NCBI RefSeq assembly: GCF_913777145.1
Contig: NZ_CAJYPS010000007.1
Span: 62,001 to 126,000, forward strand
Reading direction: 5' to 3'
DNA length: 64,000 nt
DNA from: an uncultured Roseateles sp.
GTDB lineage: Bacteria > Pseudomonadota > Gammaproteobacteria > Burkholderiales > Burkholderiaceae_C
Program-made: the position numbers and the translations under genes
Notes under the pieces: generated by a model
Seen by the model: the letters and a program-made list of their open reading frames with translations, nothing else
Databases searched by the model: none
What the model was told of the DNA's origin: nothing
Part shown: positions 39,219-50,760 of the stretch, in pieces
How positions within the stretch are numbered: position 1 is the first letter of the stretch
Layout: every line of letters begins with the position of its first letter

Positions 39219-39712
39219 GTCAAGTCAAGCTGCAAACCAATCTGGGCGACATCGTCATCGAGCTGGATGTCGAGAAGGCCCCGCTGTCCGCCGCCAACTT
39301 CCTGGCCTACGTGCGCAGCGGCCACTACAACGGCACCATCTTCCACCGCGTGATCAAGGGCTTCATGATCCAGGGCGGCGGCTTCGCACCCGGCATGACG
39401 CAAAAGCCCACCGAGGCGCCCATCCAGAACGAGGCCAACAACGGCCTGAAGAACCTGAAGTACACGCTGGCCATGGCGCGCACCAACGCACCGCACTCGG
39501 CCACCGCGCAGTTCTTCATCAACGCCACCGACAACGGCTTCCTGGACTTCAAGTCCGAATCGCCCAGCGGCTGGGGCTATGCGGTGTTCGGCAAGGTGGT
39601 CTCGGGCACCGAGATCGTCGACCAGATCGAGAAGGTCAAGACCGGCCGCGCCGGCTTCCATGACGACGTGCCCAAGGAAGACGTGGTCATCCTCAGCGCC
39701 ACCGAGCTGTAA
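39215..39712 (+). CDS. ppiB: Cytoplasmic peptidyl-prolyl isomerase (cyclophilin)
   Basis: A 165-residue cyclophilin without signal peptide. It shows [37 protein letters not shown] with the active-site Arg, and [14 protein letters not shown] and [20 protein letters not shown]. It matches PpiB-type cytosolic isomerases. It overlaps ppiA by 4 bp. Its TAA stop is followed at once, in the same reading frame, by the TTG start of lpxH. Confidence 0.95.
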   Translation: MSQVKLQTNLGDIVIELDVEKAPLSAANFLAYVRSGHYNGTIFHRVIKGFMIQGGGFAPGMTQKPTEAPIQNEANNGLKNLKYTLAMARTNAPHSATAQFFINATDNGFLDFKSESPSGWGYAVFGKVVSGTEIVDQIEKVKTGRAGFHDDVPKEDVVILSATEL

Positions 39713-40459
39713 TTGATCCAAGAGCTTCAGGCGCCGGCGCACTGGCAGCAGATCGATCTGCTGTCCGACCTGCACCTGGCGCCCGACCTGCCGGCGACCC
39801 AGGCCCGGCTCGCCCACCACCTGGCCACCACGCCGGCCCAGGCGGTCCTGCTGCTGGGCGACATCTTCGAGGCCTGGGTGGGCGACGATGCCCGCGACCA
39901 GCCCTTCGAAGCCCAGGCGCTGGCACTGTTCAAGACGGCCAGCCAGCGGCTGGACCTGTTCTTCATGCCCGGCAACCGGGACTTCCTGGTCGGCCCGGCC
40001 ATGCTGGCCGACGCCGGCATGAGCGCCATGAGCGACCCCACGGTGCTGTGCGCCTTCGGCCGGCGCTGGCTGCTGGCCCACGGCGACGCCCAGTGCCTGG
40101 ACGACCAGGCCTACCAGACCTTCCGCGCGCAGGTGCGTTCGCCCGCGTGGCAGGCCCAGGTGCTGGCCCAGCCGCTGGCCGCCCGCCAGGCGCTGGCGCG
40201 GCAGATGCGGGAAGGCAGCCGCGCGGCGCAGGCGGCTCAGCTGATGAGCACCGACCTCGATGCCGCTGCCTGCCGGGCTCTGCTTGCCGAGGCCTCGGCG
40301 CCCGTGCTGATCCACGGCCACACGCACCGCCCCGCGGTGCACGACCTGGGCCAGGGGCTGCAGCGCGTGGTGCTGGGGGACTGGGACTTCGACGGCGCGA
40401 CGCCGCGCGGCGACCTGATACGCCTGGACGCCAGCGGCTGGCGGCGCCTGCCCGCGTGA
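39713..40459 (+). CDS. lpxH: UDP-2,3-diacylglucosamine diphosphatase
   Basis: A 248-residue calcineurin-like phosphoesterase that makes lipid X in lipid A synthesis, at the inner membrane face. Metal ligands are seen in LLSDLHLAPD, LLGDIFEAWVGDD, PGNRDFLVG, LLAHGDAQCLDD and LIHGHTHRPAVHD. The start must be the TTG at 39713 because the first phosphoesterase motif begins only 16 codons later and no ATG or GTG precedes it. The TTG lies directly after the ppiB stop and in its frame, and there is no clear ribosome site. Translation probably depends on ribosomes ending ppiB. The stop overlaps mtfA. Confidence 0.93.
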   Translation: MIQELQAPAHWQQIDLLSDLHLAPDLPATQARLAHHLATTPAQAVLLLGDIFEAWVGDDARDQPFEAQALALFKTASQRLDLFFMPGNRDFLVGPAMLADAGMSAMSDPTVLCAFGRRWLLAHGDAQCLDDQAYQTFRAQVRSPAWQAQVLAQPLAARQALARQMREGSRAAQAAQLMSTDLDAAACRALLAEASAPVLIHGHTHRPAVHDLGQGLQRVVLGDWDFDGATPRGDLIRLDASGWRRLPA

Positions 40460-41241
40460 TCGCCCGGCTGCTGCAGGCCTGGACGGCCCGCCGCGAGGCC
40501 CGGGCCGTTCGTCGCCACGCCATCCCCGAGGCGCTCTGGCAGTTGACGCTGCTGCGCTACCCCTTCCTGGCCCAGCGCAGCGCCGACGATCTGGCCGAAC
40601 TGCGCCGACTCGCCAGCCTCTTCCTGTCGCGCAAGGAGTTCCACGGCGCCGGCGGCTTCGAGGTGGATGACGAAGTCGCGGTCGCGGTGGCGGCTCAGGC
40701 CTGCCTGCCGGTGCTGCGCCTGGGCCTCAGCTGGTACGACGGCTTCATCGGCATCGTGATGCACGAGGGTGAGGTGGTCGCGCGCCGCGAGGTGATGGAC
40801 GAGGACGGCATCGTCCACGAGTACGACGAGGAGTTGGCCGGCGAGGCCATGGAGGGTGGGCCGCTGATGCTGGCCTGGCAGGCCGTGGCCGCCAGCGACG
40901 ACCCGGCACTGCACGGCAGCGACGCGGTCTACAACGTGGTGATCCACGAGTTCGCCCACGTGATCGACATGCGCGATGGCCTGGCGGACGGCGTGCCACC
41001 TCTGGACGACGGCCAGCGCGAGCACTGGATCAGCACCATAGACAGCGCATGGGCGCGCTTTTGCGAGCGCGTGGATGCGGGCGAGGGCACGCTGATCGAC
41101 CCCTATGGCGCCGAGGCGGTGGAGGAGTTCTTCGCGGTGGCGGTCGAGGCCTTCTTCGTCGCGCCAGCCGCAATGCGGTCCGAGGAGCCGGCGATGTACG
41201 CGCTGCTGGCGGGCTTCTTCAAGCAAGACCCGGCACGCTGA
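40456..41241 (+). CDS. mtfA: MtfA-type zinc-dependent peptidase
   Basis: A 261-residue protein of the MtfA (DgsA anti-repressor) family. The zinc site HEFAHVIDMRDG lies near residue 161, with further ligand Glu downstream (AVEEFFAVAVEAFF). RYPFLAQRSADDLAELRRLASLFLSRKEFHGAGGFEVDDEV is the family N-terminus. In E. coli MtfA has peptidase activity and binds Mlc. No Mlc or PTS gene is here, so the target is open. The GTG start overlaps the lpxH stop (GTGA), which makes it the last gene of the run from 38121. Confidence 0.92.
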   Translation: MIARLLQAWTARREARAVRRHAIPEALWQLTLLRYPFLAQRSADDLAELRRLASLFLSRKEFHGAGGFEVDDEVAVAVAAQACLPVLRLGLSWYDGFIGIVMHEGEVVARREVMDEDGIVHEYDEELAGEAMEGGPLMLAWQAVAASDDPALHGSDAVYNVVIHEFAHVIDMRDGLADGVPPLDDGQREHWISTIDSAWARFCERVDAGEGTLIDPYGAEAVEEFFAVAVEAFFVAPAAMRSEEPAMYALLAGFFKQDPAR

Positions 41242-41270
41242 ACGCCGCTGCGGCGCAACCGTCAGACAAG

Positions 41271-41299
41271 AAAAAAGGGACGCCAGTGGCGTCCCTTTT
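41271..41299. terminator. Bidirectional terminator between mtfA and clpA
   Basis: AAAAGGGACGCC (41273-41284) and GGCGTCCCTTTT (41288-41299) form a perfect 12-bp stem with a 3-base loop. A-rich and T-rich flanks allow use on either strand. It lies between the converging mtfA and clpA genes. Confidence 0.9.
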
Positions 41300-41316
41300 G
41301 CTTGGCGCTTGATGGA

Positions 41317-43643
<2,327 letters not shown>

Positions 43644-43647
<4 letters not shown>

Positions 43648-44027
43648 GCGGCCTCCATAATGCACTGCAAGGGGTGTCCGGCACGCCGGGCGGCGGCCAG
43701 CACGAGTTCCACCTTGGTCGCGGCAACATCCTTGGTGAACACACCGCAGACGCCACGCCCTTCGTGGTGGATTTTGAGCATGATCTGCGTCGCCGTATCG
43801 AGGTCATGGCGGAAAAATTCCTGGAGAACCATGACAACAAACTCCATCGGCGTGAAATCGTCATTCAGCAGCAGCACCTGGTAGAGCCGGGGCGGCTCGG
43901 TCTTTTGTGCGGCACGCTCGGCGACGGTGCTGCCGCCCCCCTCCCCCTCATCCTGACCGGGTGGCACAGGAGGAACGGGGGTTGAAGCCGAGGCTTGCAA
44001 GGGGCGGACAACGGGCGAATTCGACAT
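43644..44027 (-). CDS. clpS: Clp adaptor protein ClpS
   Basis: A 127-residue adaptor that delivers N-degron substrates to ClpA. The folded core begins at [24 protein letters not shown], where Asp-Asp and the hydrophobic pocket recognise N-terminal Leu/Phe/Tyr/Trp. It ends with [30 protein letters not shown]. About 45 disordered Pro/Gly-rich N-terminal residues precede it, longer than in E. coli. It overlaps clpA by 4 bp. Confidence 0.95.
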
Positions 44028-44146
44028 GCTTTGATTCTATAGACGGGGGGTATTCCCACGCCCACGGACAGGCAAGTGGCGCCGGCCCCAGGAATTGCAA
44101 GCCGGACGCATGATCTTCGGGTTCACCCGGACGGGAAGGTCCTTAA

Positions 44147-44174
44147 TTGACGCCGCGGGCCACCTGCTCAGAAT
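44147..44174 (+). promoter_or_regulatory. Candidate promoter of the cold-shock gene
   Basis: TTGACG (44147-44152) and CAGAAT (44169-44174) are 16 bases apart and match 5/6 and 4/6 consensus positions. The start of transcription would be near 44181, giving a leader of about 45 nt before the cold-shock ATG. Confidence 0.55.
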
Positions 44175-44177
44175 GAA

Positions 44178-44208
44178 AGTCCACCTCCAGTGGTCAATGG
44201 AGGGGACT
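44178..44208 (+). promoter_or_regulatory. Leader hairpin of the cold-shock mRNA
   Basis: AGTCC-A-CCTCCA (44178-44189) pairs with TGGAGG-GGACT (44198-44208) through 11 base pairs with one bulged A and an 8-base loop. It ends 6 bases before the ribosome binding site AGGAG (44215-44219). Cold-shock leaders often fold in a temperature-dependent way; that role here is inferred. Confidence 0.5.
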
Positions 44209-44226
44209 ACAAGCAGGAGACAAGAT

Positions 44227-44457
44227 ATGGCACTCGGCAAGGTCAAGTGGTTCAACGACGCCAAGGGCTTTGGTTTCATCGAGCCAGAGGCGGGGGGCGG
44301 CGACGTCTTTGCACACTTCTCGGCCATCCAGATGGAGGGCTTTCGGACGCTGAAACAAGGCAGCCAGGTCCAGTTCGAACTGGTCCAGGGACCCAAGGGG
44401 CAACTGGCACAGAACATCCAGCCCGTGGAACGGGTGCTGGAGATGCACGCGTCCTGA
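44227..44457 (+). CDS. Cold-shock domain protein
   Basis: A 76-residue single cold-shock domain protein that binds single-stranded RNA and DNA. RNP1 (KGFGFIEP) and RNP2 (DVFAHFS) are present, and the N-terminal [17 protein letters not shown] is typical of the family. It is a little longer than CspA of E. coli. The ATG at 44227 follows AGGAGACAAGAT. A promoter, a leader hairpin and a terminator are all visible, so it is a stand-alone gene. It is divergent from clpS. Confidence 0.95.
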   Translation: MALGKVKWFNDAKGFGFIEPEAGGGDVFAHFSAIQMEGFRTLKQGSQVQFELVQGPKGQLAQNIQPVERVLEMHAS

Positions 44458-44477
44458 GCACCCGCCTCAAGCAACAG

Positions 44478-44510
44478 CGCCCCGCAGCCGGCAGGCTGGC
44501 GGGGCGTTTT
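44478..44510 (+). terminator. Intrinsic terminator of the cold-shock gene
   Basis: CGCCCCGC (44478-44485) and GCGGGGCG (44499-44506) form an 8-bp stem followed by TTTT. It lies 20 bp past the stop and ahead of the converging icd gene. Confidence 0.88.
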
Positions 44511-44529
44511 GCTCGGCGCGCGGCGAGGA

Positions 44530-45783
<1,254 letters not shown>

Positions 45784-45843
45784 GGGAGGAGCGCTCGCTC
45801 AAATAAAGGGTTGGACGCGTTAAGCGCCCCAGTCTAGCCGCGC

Positions 45844-46470
45844 TCAGCACAGCAGCAGCGCACGCTGCCAAACGCCCTGCATCAGCGCCCAGGTGGCCGC
45901 CATGGCCATGCCCAGGCCGGCCAGCCGCAGCGCCGGGGCGGCATCGCCACCCCGCCCGCGCAGCCGCGCGGTCAGCAGCGGCGCGACCAGCAGGCCCAGG
46001 CTGCTGGACAGCGCAAAGCCCGCCATTGCCGCCGCACCGCCCAGCACCGTATTGGCCAGCGTGGACAGCAACAGTGCCGCGTGCAGCATGCCGCAGGGCA
46101 TGGCCACCCAGGCCAGGCCACTGACCAGTGCGCGACGGGGACGGGGCCGCCACTGCAGCGCCCCCAGCCAGGCGGGCGCCCGGCCGCGCAGCAGCAGGCT
46201 CAGGCCCAGCAGCAGCAACGCAGCCTGGAGCAGCACCCAGACTGGCTGCAGCAGTGCCGCGCTCTGCGCCGCACGGGCCAGCAGTTGGGCCGAGGCCGTG
46301 GCCAGTGCGCCACCGGCCGCATAGCCCAGCACCCGACCGACCTGGAAGCTCGCCTGCTGGCGCGCCCCCTGGCAGGCCAGCGCGCAGGGCGCGCTGCACA
46401 TCAGCGTGCAATGCGGCGCGGTCGCCAATCCCATCAGCGTGGCGGACGAGATCAGCGCGAGATCCAGCAT
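45844..46470 (-). CDS. TauE/SafE-family membrane protein beside hemN
   Basis: A 208-residue inner-membrane protein with about six helices of the sulfite exporter TauE/SafE (DsbD-like) fold. The N-terminal ATAPHCTLMCSAPCALACQG holds a His and four Cys in an arrangement suited to binding copper or a thiol pair, and a further MPCGMLHAA lies in the middle. Relatives commonly lie beside cbb3 oxidase genes and are thought to help its copper supply or assembly. Here it follows hemN with a shared base (TGATG) and lies near the cco operon, so a maturation role is a reasonable inference. Confidence 0.75.
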   Translation of the reverse strand: MLDLALISSATLMGLATAPHCTLMCSAPCALACQGARQQASFQVGRVLGYAAGGALATASAQLLARAAQSAALLQPVWVLLQAALLLLGLSLLLRGRAPAWLGALQWRPRPRRALVSGLAWVAMPCGMLHAALLLSTLANTVLGGAAAMAGFALSSSLGLLVAPLLTARLRGRGGDAAPALRLAGLGMAMAATWALMQGVWQRALLLC

Positions 46471-47852
46471 CAGATGATCTTAGAGAATCTGTCCCGGCTT
46501 GCGTCGGCCTGCAGGTAGCGATCGAACACCATGGCCACGGCCCGCACGAAGTACCAGCCCAGCGGCGTCACCTGGATGGCGCCGGGCTCCATCTCCACCA
46601 GCCCCTGCTCGGCCAGCTGGTGCAGGCGCTCGAACTCGGCCGCGAAGTAGCGCGGCACATCGACCAGATAGGACGAGGCGATGGACTCGAACTCCAGCCG
46701 CCCCTGGCACATCAGCGCCATGATGACCGCCCGGCGCAGCAGATCATCGCGGCTCAGCGCGAGGCCGCGCTCCACCGGCAGCTGGCGCTGACGCAGCGCA
46801 TCCTCGTAGGCCTCCAGCGTCTTGGCGTTCTGCGCATGCGTTGCGCCCACGCGGCTGATCGCGGACACGCCCAGGCCGATCAGGTCCGCATCGGGCTGGG
46901 TGCTGTAGCCCTGGAAGTTGCGGTGCAGCCGGCCCTGGCGCTTGGCCACGGCCAGCGAGTCCTCGGGCAGCGCGAAATGGTCCATGCCGATGTAGACGTA
47001 GCCCGCGTCCAGCAGGCCGCTGATCGCGTTGGACAGCATGGCCAGCTTGTCACCTGCCGGCGGCAGCAGCTCGGCCGCGATGCGACGCTGCGGCTTGAAA
47101 CGCTGCGGCAGGTGGGCATAGGCATACATCGCGATGCGGTCGGGGCGCAGCTCGGCGACCTGGGCGATGGTGTGGGCGAAGGACTGGGGCGTCTGCAGCG
47201 GCAGGCCGTAGATCAGGTCCACGCTGATGGACGAAAAGCCCAGCGAACGGGCCGCCTGCATCAGCGCGGCGACCTGCTCATGGCCCTGGATGCGATGCAC
47301 CGCCTTCTGCACGGCGGGGTTGAAGTCCTGCACGCCGAAGGACAGCCGGTTGAAGCCCAGCTCGCGCAGGTGGGCCAGGCGGGCCACATCCACGGTGCGG
47401 GGATCCACCTCGATGGACAGCTCGGCACCGGGCAGCAGCTTGAAGTGGCGCTTCAACGACGCCATCAGCTGGTCCAGCTCCGCGTCCGACAAGAAGGTGG
47501 GCGAACCGCCACCGAAGTGCAGCTGCGACACCGGCGCATGACCACCCAGCGACTCCACCACCAGATCCATCTCGGTCTCGAGCGCGCTCAGGTAGGGCGC
47601 AGCGCGTTCGTGATGCTTGGTGATGATCTTGTTGCAGGCGCAGTAGTAGCAGAGCTGCTCGCAGAATGGGATGTGCAGGTACAGCGACAACGGCTGGGCC
47701 GTGCCACGCTGCGCCAGCGCCTGCACATGCTGCAGGGACTGGTAGGCCTCGACGAAGCGATCGGCCGTGGGATAGGAGGTGTAGCGCGGCCCGTTCACGT
47801 CATGACGACGCAACAGATCGGAGTCGATGAGGCGCTTGGATACCGTAGGCAT
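46470..47852 (-). CDS. hemN: Oxygen-independent coproporphyrinogen III dehydrogenase
   Basis: A 460-residue radical-SAM enzyme of haem synthesis for low-oxygen growth. The cluster motif is YLHIPFCEQLCYYCACNK (CxxxCxxC plus one further Cys), followed by QLHFGGGSPTFLSDAEL. The N-terminal HDVNGPRYTSYPTADRF is the usual HemN start. This separates it from the HemW paralogues, which lack that part. The ATG at 47852 is chosen on that ground. An FNR-type box is centred 41.5 bp upstream. It is divergent from fnr and coupled to the TauE/SafE gene. Confidence 0.96.
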   Translation of the reverse strand: MPTVSKRLIDSDLLRRHDVNGPRYTSYPTADRFVEAYQSLQHVQALAQRGTAQPLSLYLHIPFCEQLCYYCACNKIITKHHERAAPYLSALETEMDLVVESLGGHAPVSQLHFGGGSPTFLSDAELDQLMASLKRHFKLLPGAELSIEVDPRTVDVARLAHLRELGFNRLSFGVQDFNPAVQKAVHRIQGHEQVAALMQAARSLGFSSISVDLIYGLPLQTPQSFAHTIAQVAELRPDRIAMYAYAHLPQRFKPQRRIAAELLPPAGDKLAMLSNAISGLLDAGYVYIGMDHFALPEDSLAVAKRQGRLHRNFQGYSTQPDADLIGLGVSAISRVGATHAQNAKTLEAYEDALRQRQLPVERGLALSRDDLLRRAVIMALMCQGRLEFESIASSYLVDVPRYFAAEFERLHQLAEQGLVEMEPGAIQVTPLGWYFVRAVAMVFDRYLQADASRDRFSKII

Positions 47853-47886
47853 GGGCCGACTGTGCCCAGCCTCGCGAGCCGACGTG

Positions 47887-47900
47887 TTGATCCACGTCAA
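47887..47900. promoter_or_regulatory. FNR/Anr box between hemN and fnr
   Basis: TTGAT-CCAC-GTCAA matches 9 of 10 consensus positions of TTGAT-N4-ATCAA. Its centre is 41.5 bp from the hemN start and about 80 bp from the fnr start. No good -10 is placed for hemN at the usual distance. Confidence 0.75.
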
Positions 47901-47972
47901 CGGCGCGACGCTGATGTATTTGCGCCGCGCACCGAACACCCGAATGCACAAAGGATGAGCATAATCCTAGGC

Positions 47973-48704
47973 ATGCCTCCTACGCCTGTTGCCATCGAGC
48001 CGCTCAAAGTCGCCTGTGCCAGTTGCAACCTCAGGGAGCTGTGCCTGCCCCTGGGCCTCTCGTCCCATGAGCTGGAGCAGCTCGACGGACTGGTGGCCAA
48101 GCGACGCAGCGTGCCGCGCGGTGAGTACCTGTTCCGCAACGGCGATGGCTTCGAGGCGCTGTACGCAGTGCGTGCCGGCTTCTTCAAGACCTGCGTGAGC
48201 AGCGAGGATGGGCGCGACCAGGTGACCGGCTTCCAGATGGCCGGTGAACTGCTGGGGCTGGACGGCATCAGCAGCGACCATCACCACTGCGACGCGGTCG
48301 CCCTGGAGGACTCCTCGGTCTGCGTGATTCCCTATGCGCAGCTGGAAGAGCTGTCGCACGAGTTCACCGTGCTGCAGCACCAGTTCCACAAGATCATGAG
48401 CCGCGAGATCGTGCGCGACCATGGCGTGATGCTGCTGCTGGGCAATATGCGCGCCGAGGAGCGCCTGGCCGCCTTCCTGCTCAACCTCACGCAGCGCCTG
48501 CAGGCGCGCGGTTTCTCGGCGTCCAGCCTGGTGCTGCGCATGACGCGCGAGGAGATAGGCAGCTACCTCGGGCTGAAGCTGGAGACGGTGAGCCGCACCT
48601 TCTCCAAGTTCCAGGACGATGGGCTGATGGAGGTCAAGCAGCGCCAGCTGCGCATCCTCAATCAACCGGGCCTGCAGGCCCTGGTGAACAACAGCCGCTG
48701 TTGA
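47973..48704 (+). CDS. fnr: Fnr-type oxygen-sensing transcription factor
   Basis: A 243-residue CRP/FNR-family regulator. The 4Fe-4S ligands are CASCNLRELC at residues 15-24 (C-x2-C-x5-C) and Cys in SSVCVIPY in the middle. All four are present, so it should sense oxygen directly. The helix-turn-helix TREEIGSYLGLKLETVSRTFSKFQ carries the Glu, Ser and Arg that read TTGAT half-sites. The ATG at 47973 is the likely start; an ATG at 47955 would add six residues and has its AGG too close. Converges with the small cco-linked gene at 48720. Confidence 0.95.
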   Translation: MPPTPVAIEPLKVACASCNLRELCLPLGLSSHELEQLDGLVAKRRSVPRGEYLFRNGDGFEALYAVRAGFFKTCVSSEDGRDQVTGFQMAGELLGLDGISSDHHHCDAVALEDSSVCVIPYAQLEELSHEFTVLQHQFHKIMSREIVRDHGVMLLLGNMRAEERLAAFLLNLTQRLQARGFSASSLVLRMTREEIGSYLGLKLETVSRTFSKFQDDGLMEVKQRQLRILNQPGLQALVNNSRC

Positions 48705-48719
48705 AATCGGTGCCCGGCC

Positions 48720-49013
48720 TCAGCGAGGCCAGCCCGGGGCGTGAGTCTGGGGCGCGCCCTCCTGATCAGGCATCTGCATCAGCAACAGGCTGAGGCTGGC
48801 CGCCAGCGCGATGACCACCCAGAACACCACAAAAGCCAGCGTGTAGACCGCCTGGGCCGACAGCTCCACCTGGGCACTGCCGAACCAGCGCAGCTCCACC
48901 GGGTCGACGACCGAGAACACCAGCACCTCCAGCACGCCGGCCATCAAAAAGGCCGGCCAGATCACCGCCATGGCCCGGCGGGCCTGGCGCGAGGGCGCGA
49001 GTGTCGGGTCCAT
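48720..49013 (-). CDS. Small two-helix membrane protein at the end of the cco operon
   Basis: A 97-residue protein with two hydrophobic helices (about 15-35 and 54-78). They are separated by a loop rich in charged and polar residues (DPVELRWFGSAQVE). I do not recognise a named domain. It starts with a base shared with the stop of the FixH-like gene (TGATG), so it is the last member of the cbb3 oxidase operon. Similar small proteins often follow fixH in related bacteria. A role in oxidase assembly is only inferred. Confidence 0.6.
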   Translation of the reverse strand: MDPTLAPSRQARRAMAVIWPAFLMAGVLEVLVFSVVDPVELRWFGSAQVELSAQAVYTLAFVVFWVVIALAASLSLLLMQMPDQEGAPQTHAPGWPR

Positions 49014-49294
49014 CAGGGCTTCCTGTTCGCCGGTACACCGGTGGCTGCGTGGTTGCGGGCCAGCATGGCAGGCACCACATCCCCCGACTGGGCGCGCACG
49101 TCGGCAGGCTCGGCGTCGTCGGCCGCTCGGGCCGCGCTGGTGTGCAGGTCCAGCGGCGGGTCGGGATGCCTGATCGCCAGGCCCAGCGTGAAGAAGCTGG
49201 CGATGACGACGGCCAGCGGGCCGCCCACGACCAGCCAGACCATAGGCTCGCGCCAGGCTGGGGCGGCGGGGCTTGCGGTGGTTTGAGGATTCAT
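49013..49294 (-). CDS. Short FixH/CcoH-like membrane protein
   Basis: A 93-residue protein with one N-terminal helix (about 16-42, REPMVWLVVGGPLAVVIASFFTLGLAIRHPD). It resembles the start of FixH/CcoH proteins that stabilise the cbb3 oxidase. Its soluble part (about 50 residues) is shorter than that of typical FixH (about 100), and it ends in AMLARNHAATGVPANRKP. It lies 16 bp after ccoG, the usual place for ccoH. I call it a reduced form; the assignment rests mainly on position. Confidence 0.6.
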   Translation of the reverse strand: MNPQTTASPAAPAWREPMVWLVVGGPLAVVIASFFTLGLAIRHPDPPLDLHTSAARAADDAEPADVRAQSGDVVPAMLARNHAATGVPANRKP

Positions 49295-49310
49295 GCGTAA
49301 CTCCCGCCGC

Positions 49311-50747
49311 TCAGCGCGGCACGACGAAGGTGGACTTCTCGTTCAGGGTCTCCGGCGTGGCCGCGCCGGTGCGGGTGATCACCCACTGGATGGGATGGGC
49401 GCCTGGCTTGAGGGCCTGTGCGGTCTCGGGTGGCAGACGCAGGGCCACGGCCACCCAGCGCGCCTCGGCGGGCCCCACGTCGACCTCCATCGCCTGGCTG
49501 AGCTTGAGCCCGCTCAGGCCCTGGGCCTCCAGGCGGTAATGCTGGGTGCCCTCGGTGGCGTTCATCAGCTGCAGGCGGTAGACGTTCTCCACCCAGCCAT
49601 CTTCCACCTGGCGGGCCAGCGTCGCACGGTCACGTACCACGTCCACCCGGAAACTGTGGCGCGACAGCAGGCTGTAGAACACCGCGGCGCAGATCAGCAG
49701 CAGCACGCCGCTGTAGATCAGCACGCGTGGACGAAATACCCGCGCGAGCCGCTGCGCAGGGGTCAGGTGTTGCTCCAGACCGTTCTCGGTGTCGTAGCGA
49801 ATCAGCCCCTGGGGCGTGCCCATCTTGTCCATCACGCCGTTGCAGACGTCGATGCAGGCCGCACAGCCTATGCATTCGTACTGCAGGCCGTTGCGGATGT
49901 CGATGCCGGTGGGGCAGACCTGCACGCACAGGCCGCAATCGATGCAGTCGCCGACCGCCGCACTGCGCTCCTCGCCCTTCTTGCCGCGTTGCGCGTTCTT
50001 GCCGCGCGGCTCGCCACGGCCGCCGTCGTAGCTGATGACCAGCGTGTCACGGTCGAACATCGCGCTCTGGAAGCGCGCATAGGGGCACATGTACTTGCAG
50101 ACCTGCTCGCGCATGAAGCCCGCATTGCCGTAGGTCGCGAAACCGTAGAACAGCACCCAGAAGGTCTCCCACGGTCCCAGCGCCAGCTGGGCAATCTCGG
50201 CAATCAATGTGCGTATCGGCGTGAAGTAGCCGACGAAGCTGATGCCGGTGATCAGCGCCAGCACCACCCAGCTCAACTGCTTGCCGGACTTGCGCAGCAG
50301 CTTGTCCAGCGTCCAGCCTGACTTCTCCAGCTTGAGCCGCGCGTTGCGGTCACCCTCGAACCAGCGCTCCACCGCCATGAAGATTTCGGTGTAGACCGTC
50401 TGCGGACAGGCGTAGCCGCACCACAGGCGCCCCGCCACTGCGGTGAACAGGAACAACGCGTAGGCCGAGATCAGCAGCAGGGCCGTCAGGTAGACGAAGT
50501 CCTGCGGATACAGCACCAGGCCGAAGATGTAGAAGCGCCGCGCCGCCAGATCGAACAGCACCGCGGGGCGATCACCCCAGGTCAGCCAGGGCAGGCCGTA
50601 GAACACCAGCTGGGTGAGCGCGACCAGCGCCCAGCGCCAGTTCGTGAAGCGACCGCGTACCGAACGCGGATGGATCTTGTCCTCCGCACGGTAGAGCCGG
50701 ATGACCGCGGCGGCATCGCCGCGGGGCTGGGCAGGCAGGTCGCTCAT
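49311..50747 (-). CDS. ccoG: Cytochrome oxidase accessory protein CcoG (FixG)
   Basis: A 478-residue membrane protein with ferredoxin domain. In cbb3 maturation it acts as a cupric reductase that handles Cu(II) for the CuB site. Helices lie near 40-60, 85-105, 160-185, 195-215 and 340-360. CGYACPQTVYTEIF and MCPYARFQS come early, and the two ferredoxin motifs CIDCGLCVQVCPTG and CIGCAACIDVC lie near residues 260 and 290. A C-terminal Ig-like domain ends the protein. The ATG at 50747 is used; GTG 50753 is also in frame. It follows ccoP by 13 bp. Confidence 0.95.
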   Translation of the reverse strand: MSDLPAQPRGDAAAVIRLYRAEDKIHPRSVRGRFTNWRWALVALTQLVFYGLPWLTWGDRPAVLFDLAARRFYIFGLVLYPQDFVYLTALLLISAYALFLFTAVAGRLWCGYACPQTVYTEIFMAVERWFEGDRNARLKLEKSGWTLDKLLRKSGKQLSWVVLALITGISFVGYFTPIRTLIAEIAQLALGPWETFWVLFYGFATYGNAGFMREQVCKYMCPYARFQSAMFDRDTLVISYDGGRGEPRGKNAQRGKKGEERSAAVGDCIDCGLCVQVCPTGIDIRNGLQYECIGCAACIDVCNGVMDKMGTPQGLIRYDTENGLEQHLTPAQRLARVFRPRVLIYSGVLLLICAAVFYSLLSRHSFRVDVVRDRATLARQVEDGWVENVYRLQLMNATEGTQHYRLEAQGLSGLKLSQAMEVDVGPAEARWVAVALRLPPETAQALKPGAHPIQWVITRTGAATPETLNEKSTFVVPR

Positions 50748-50760
50748 GAGCACTCAGACC

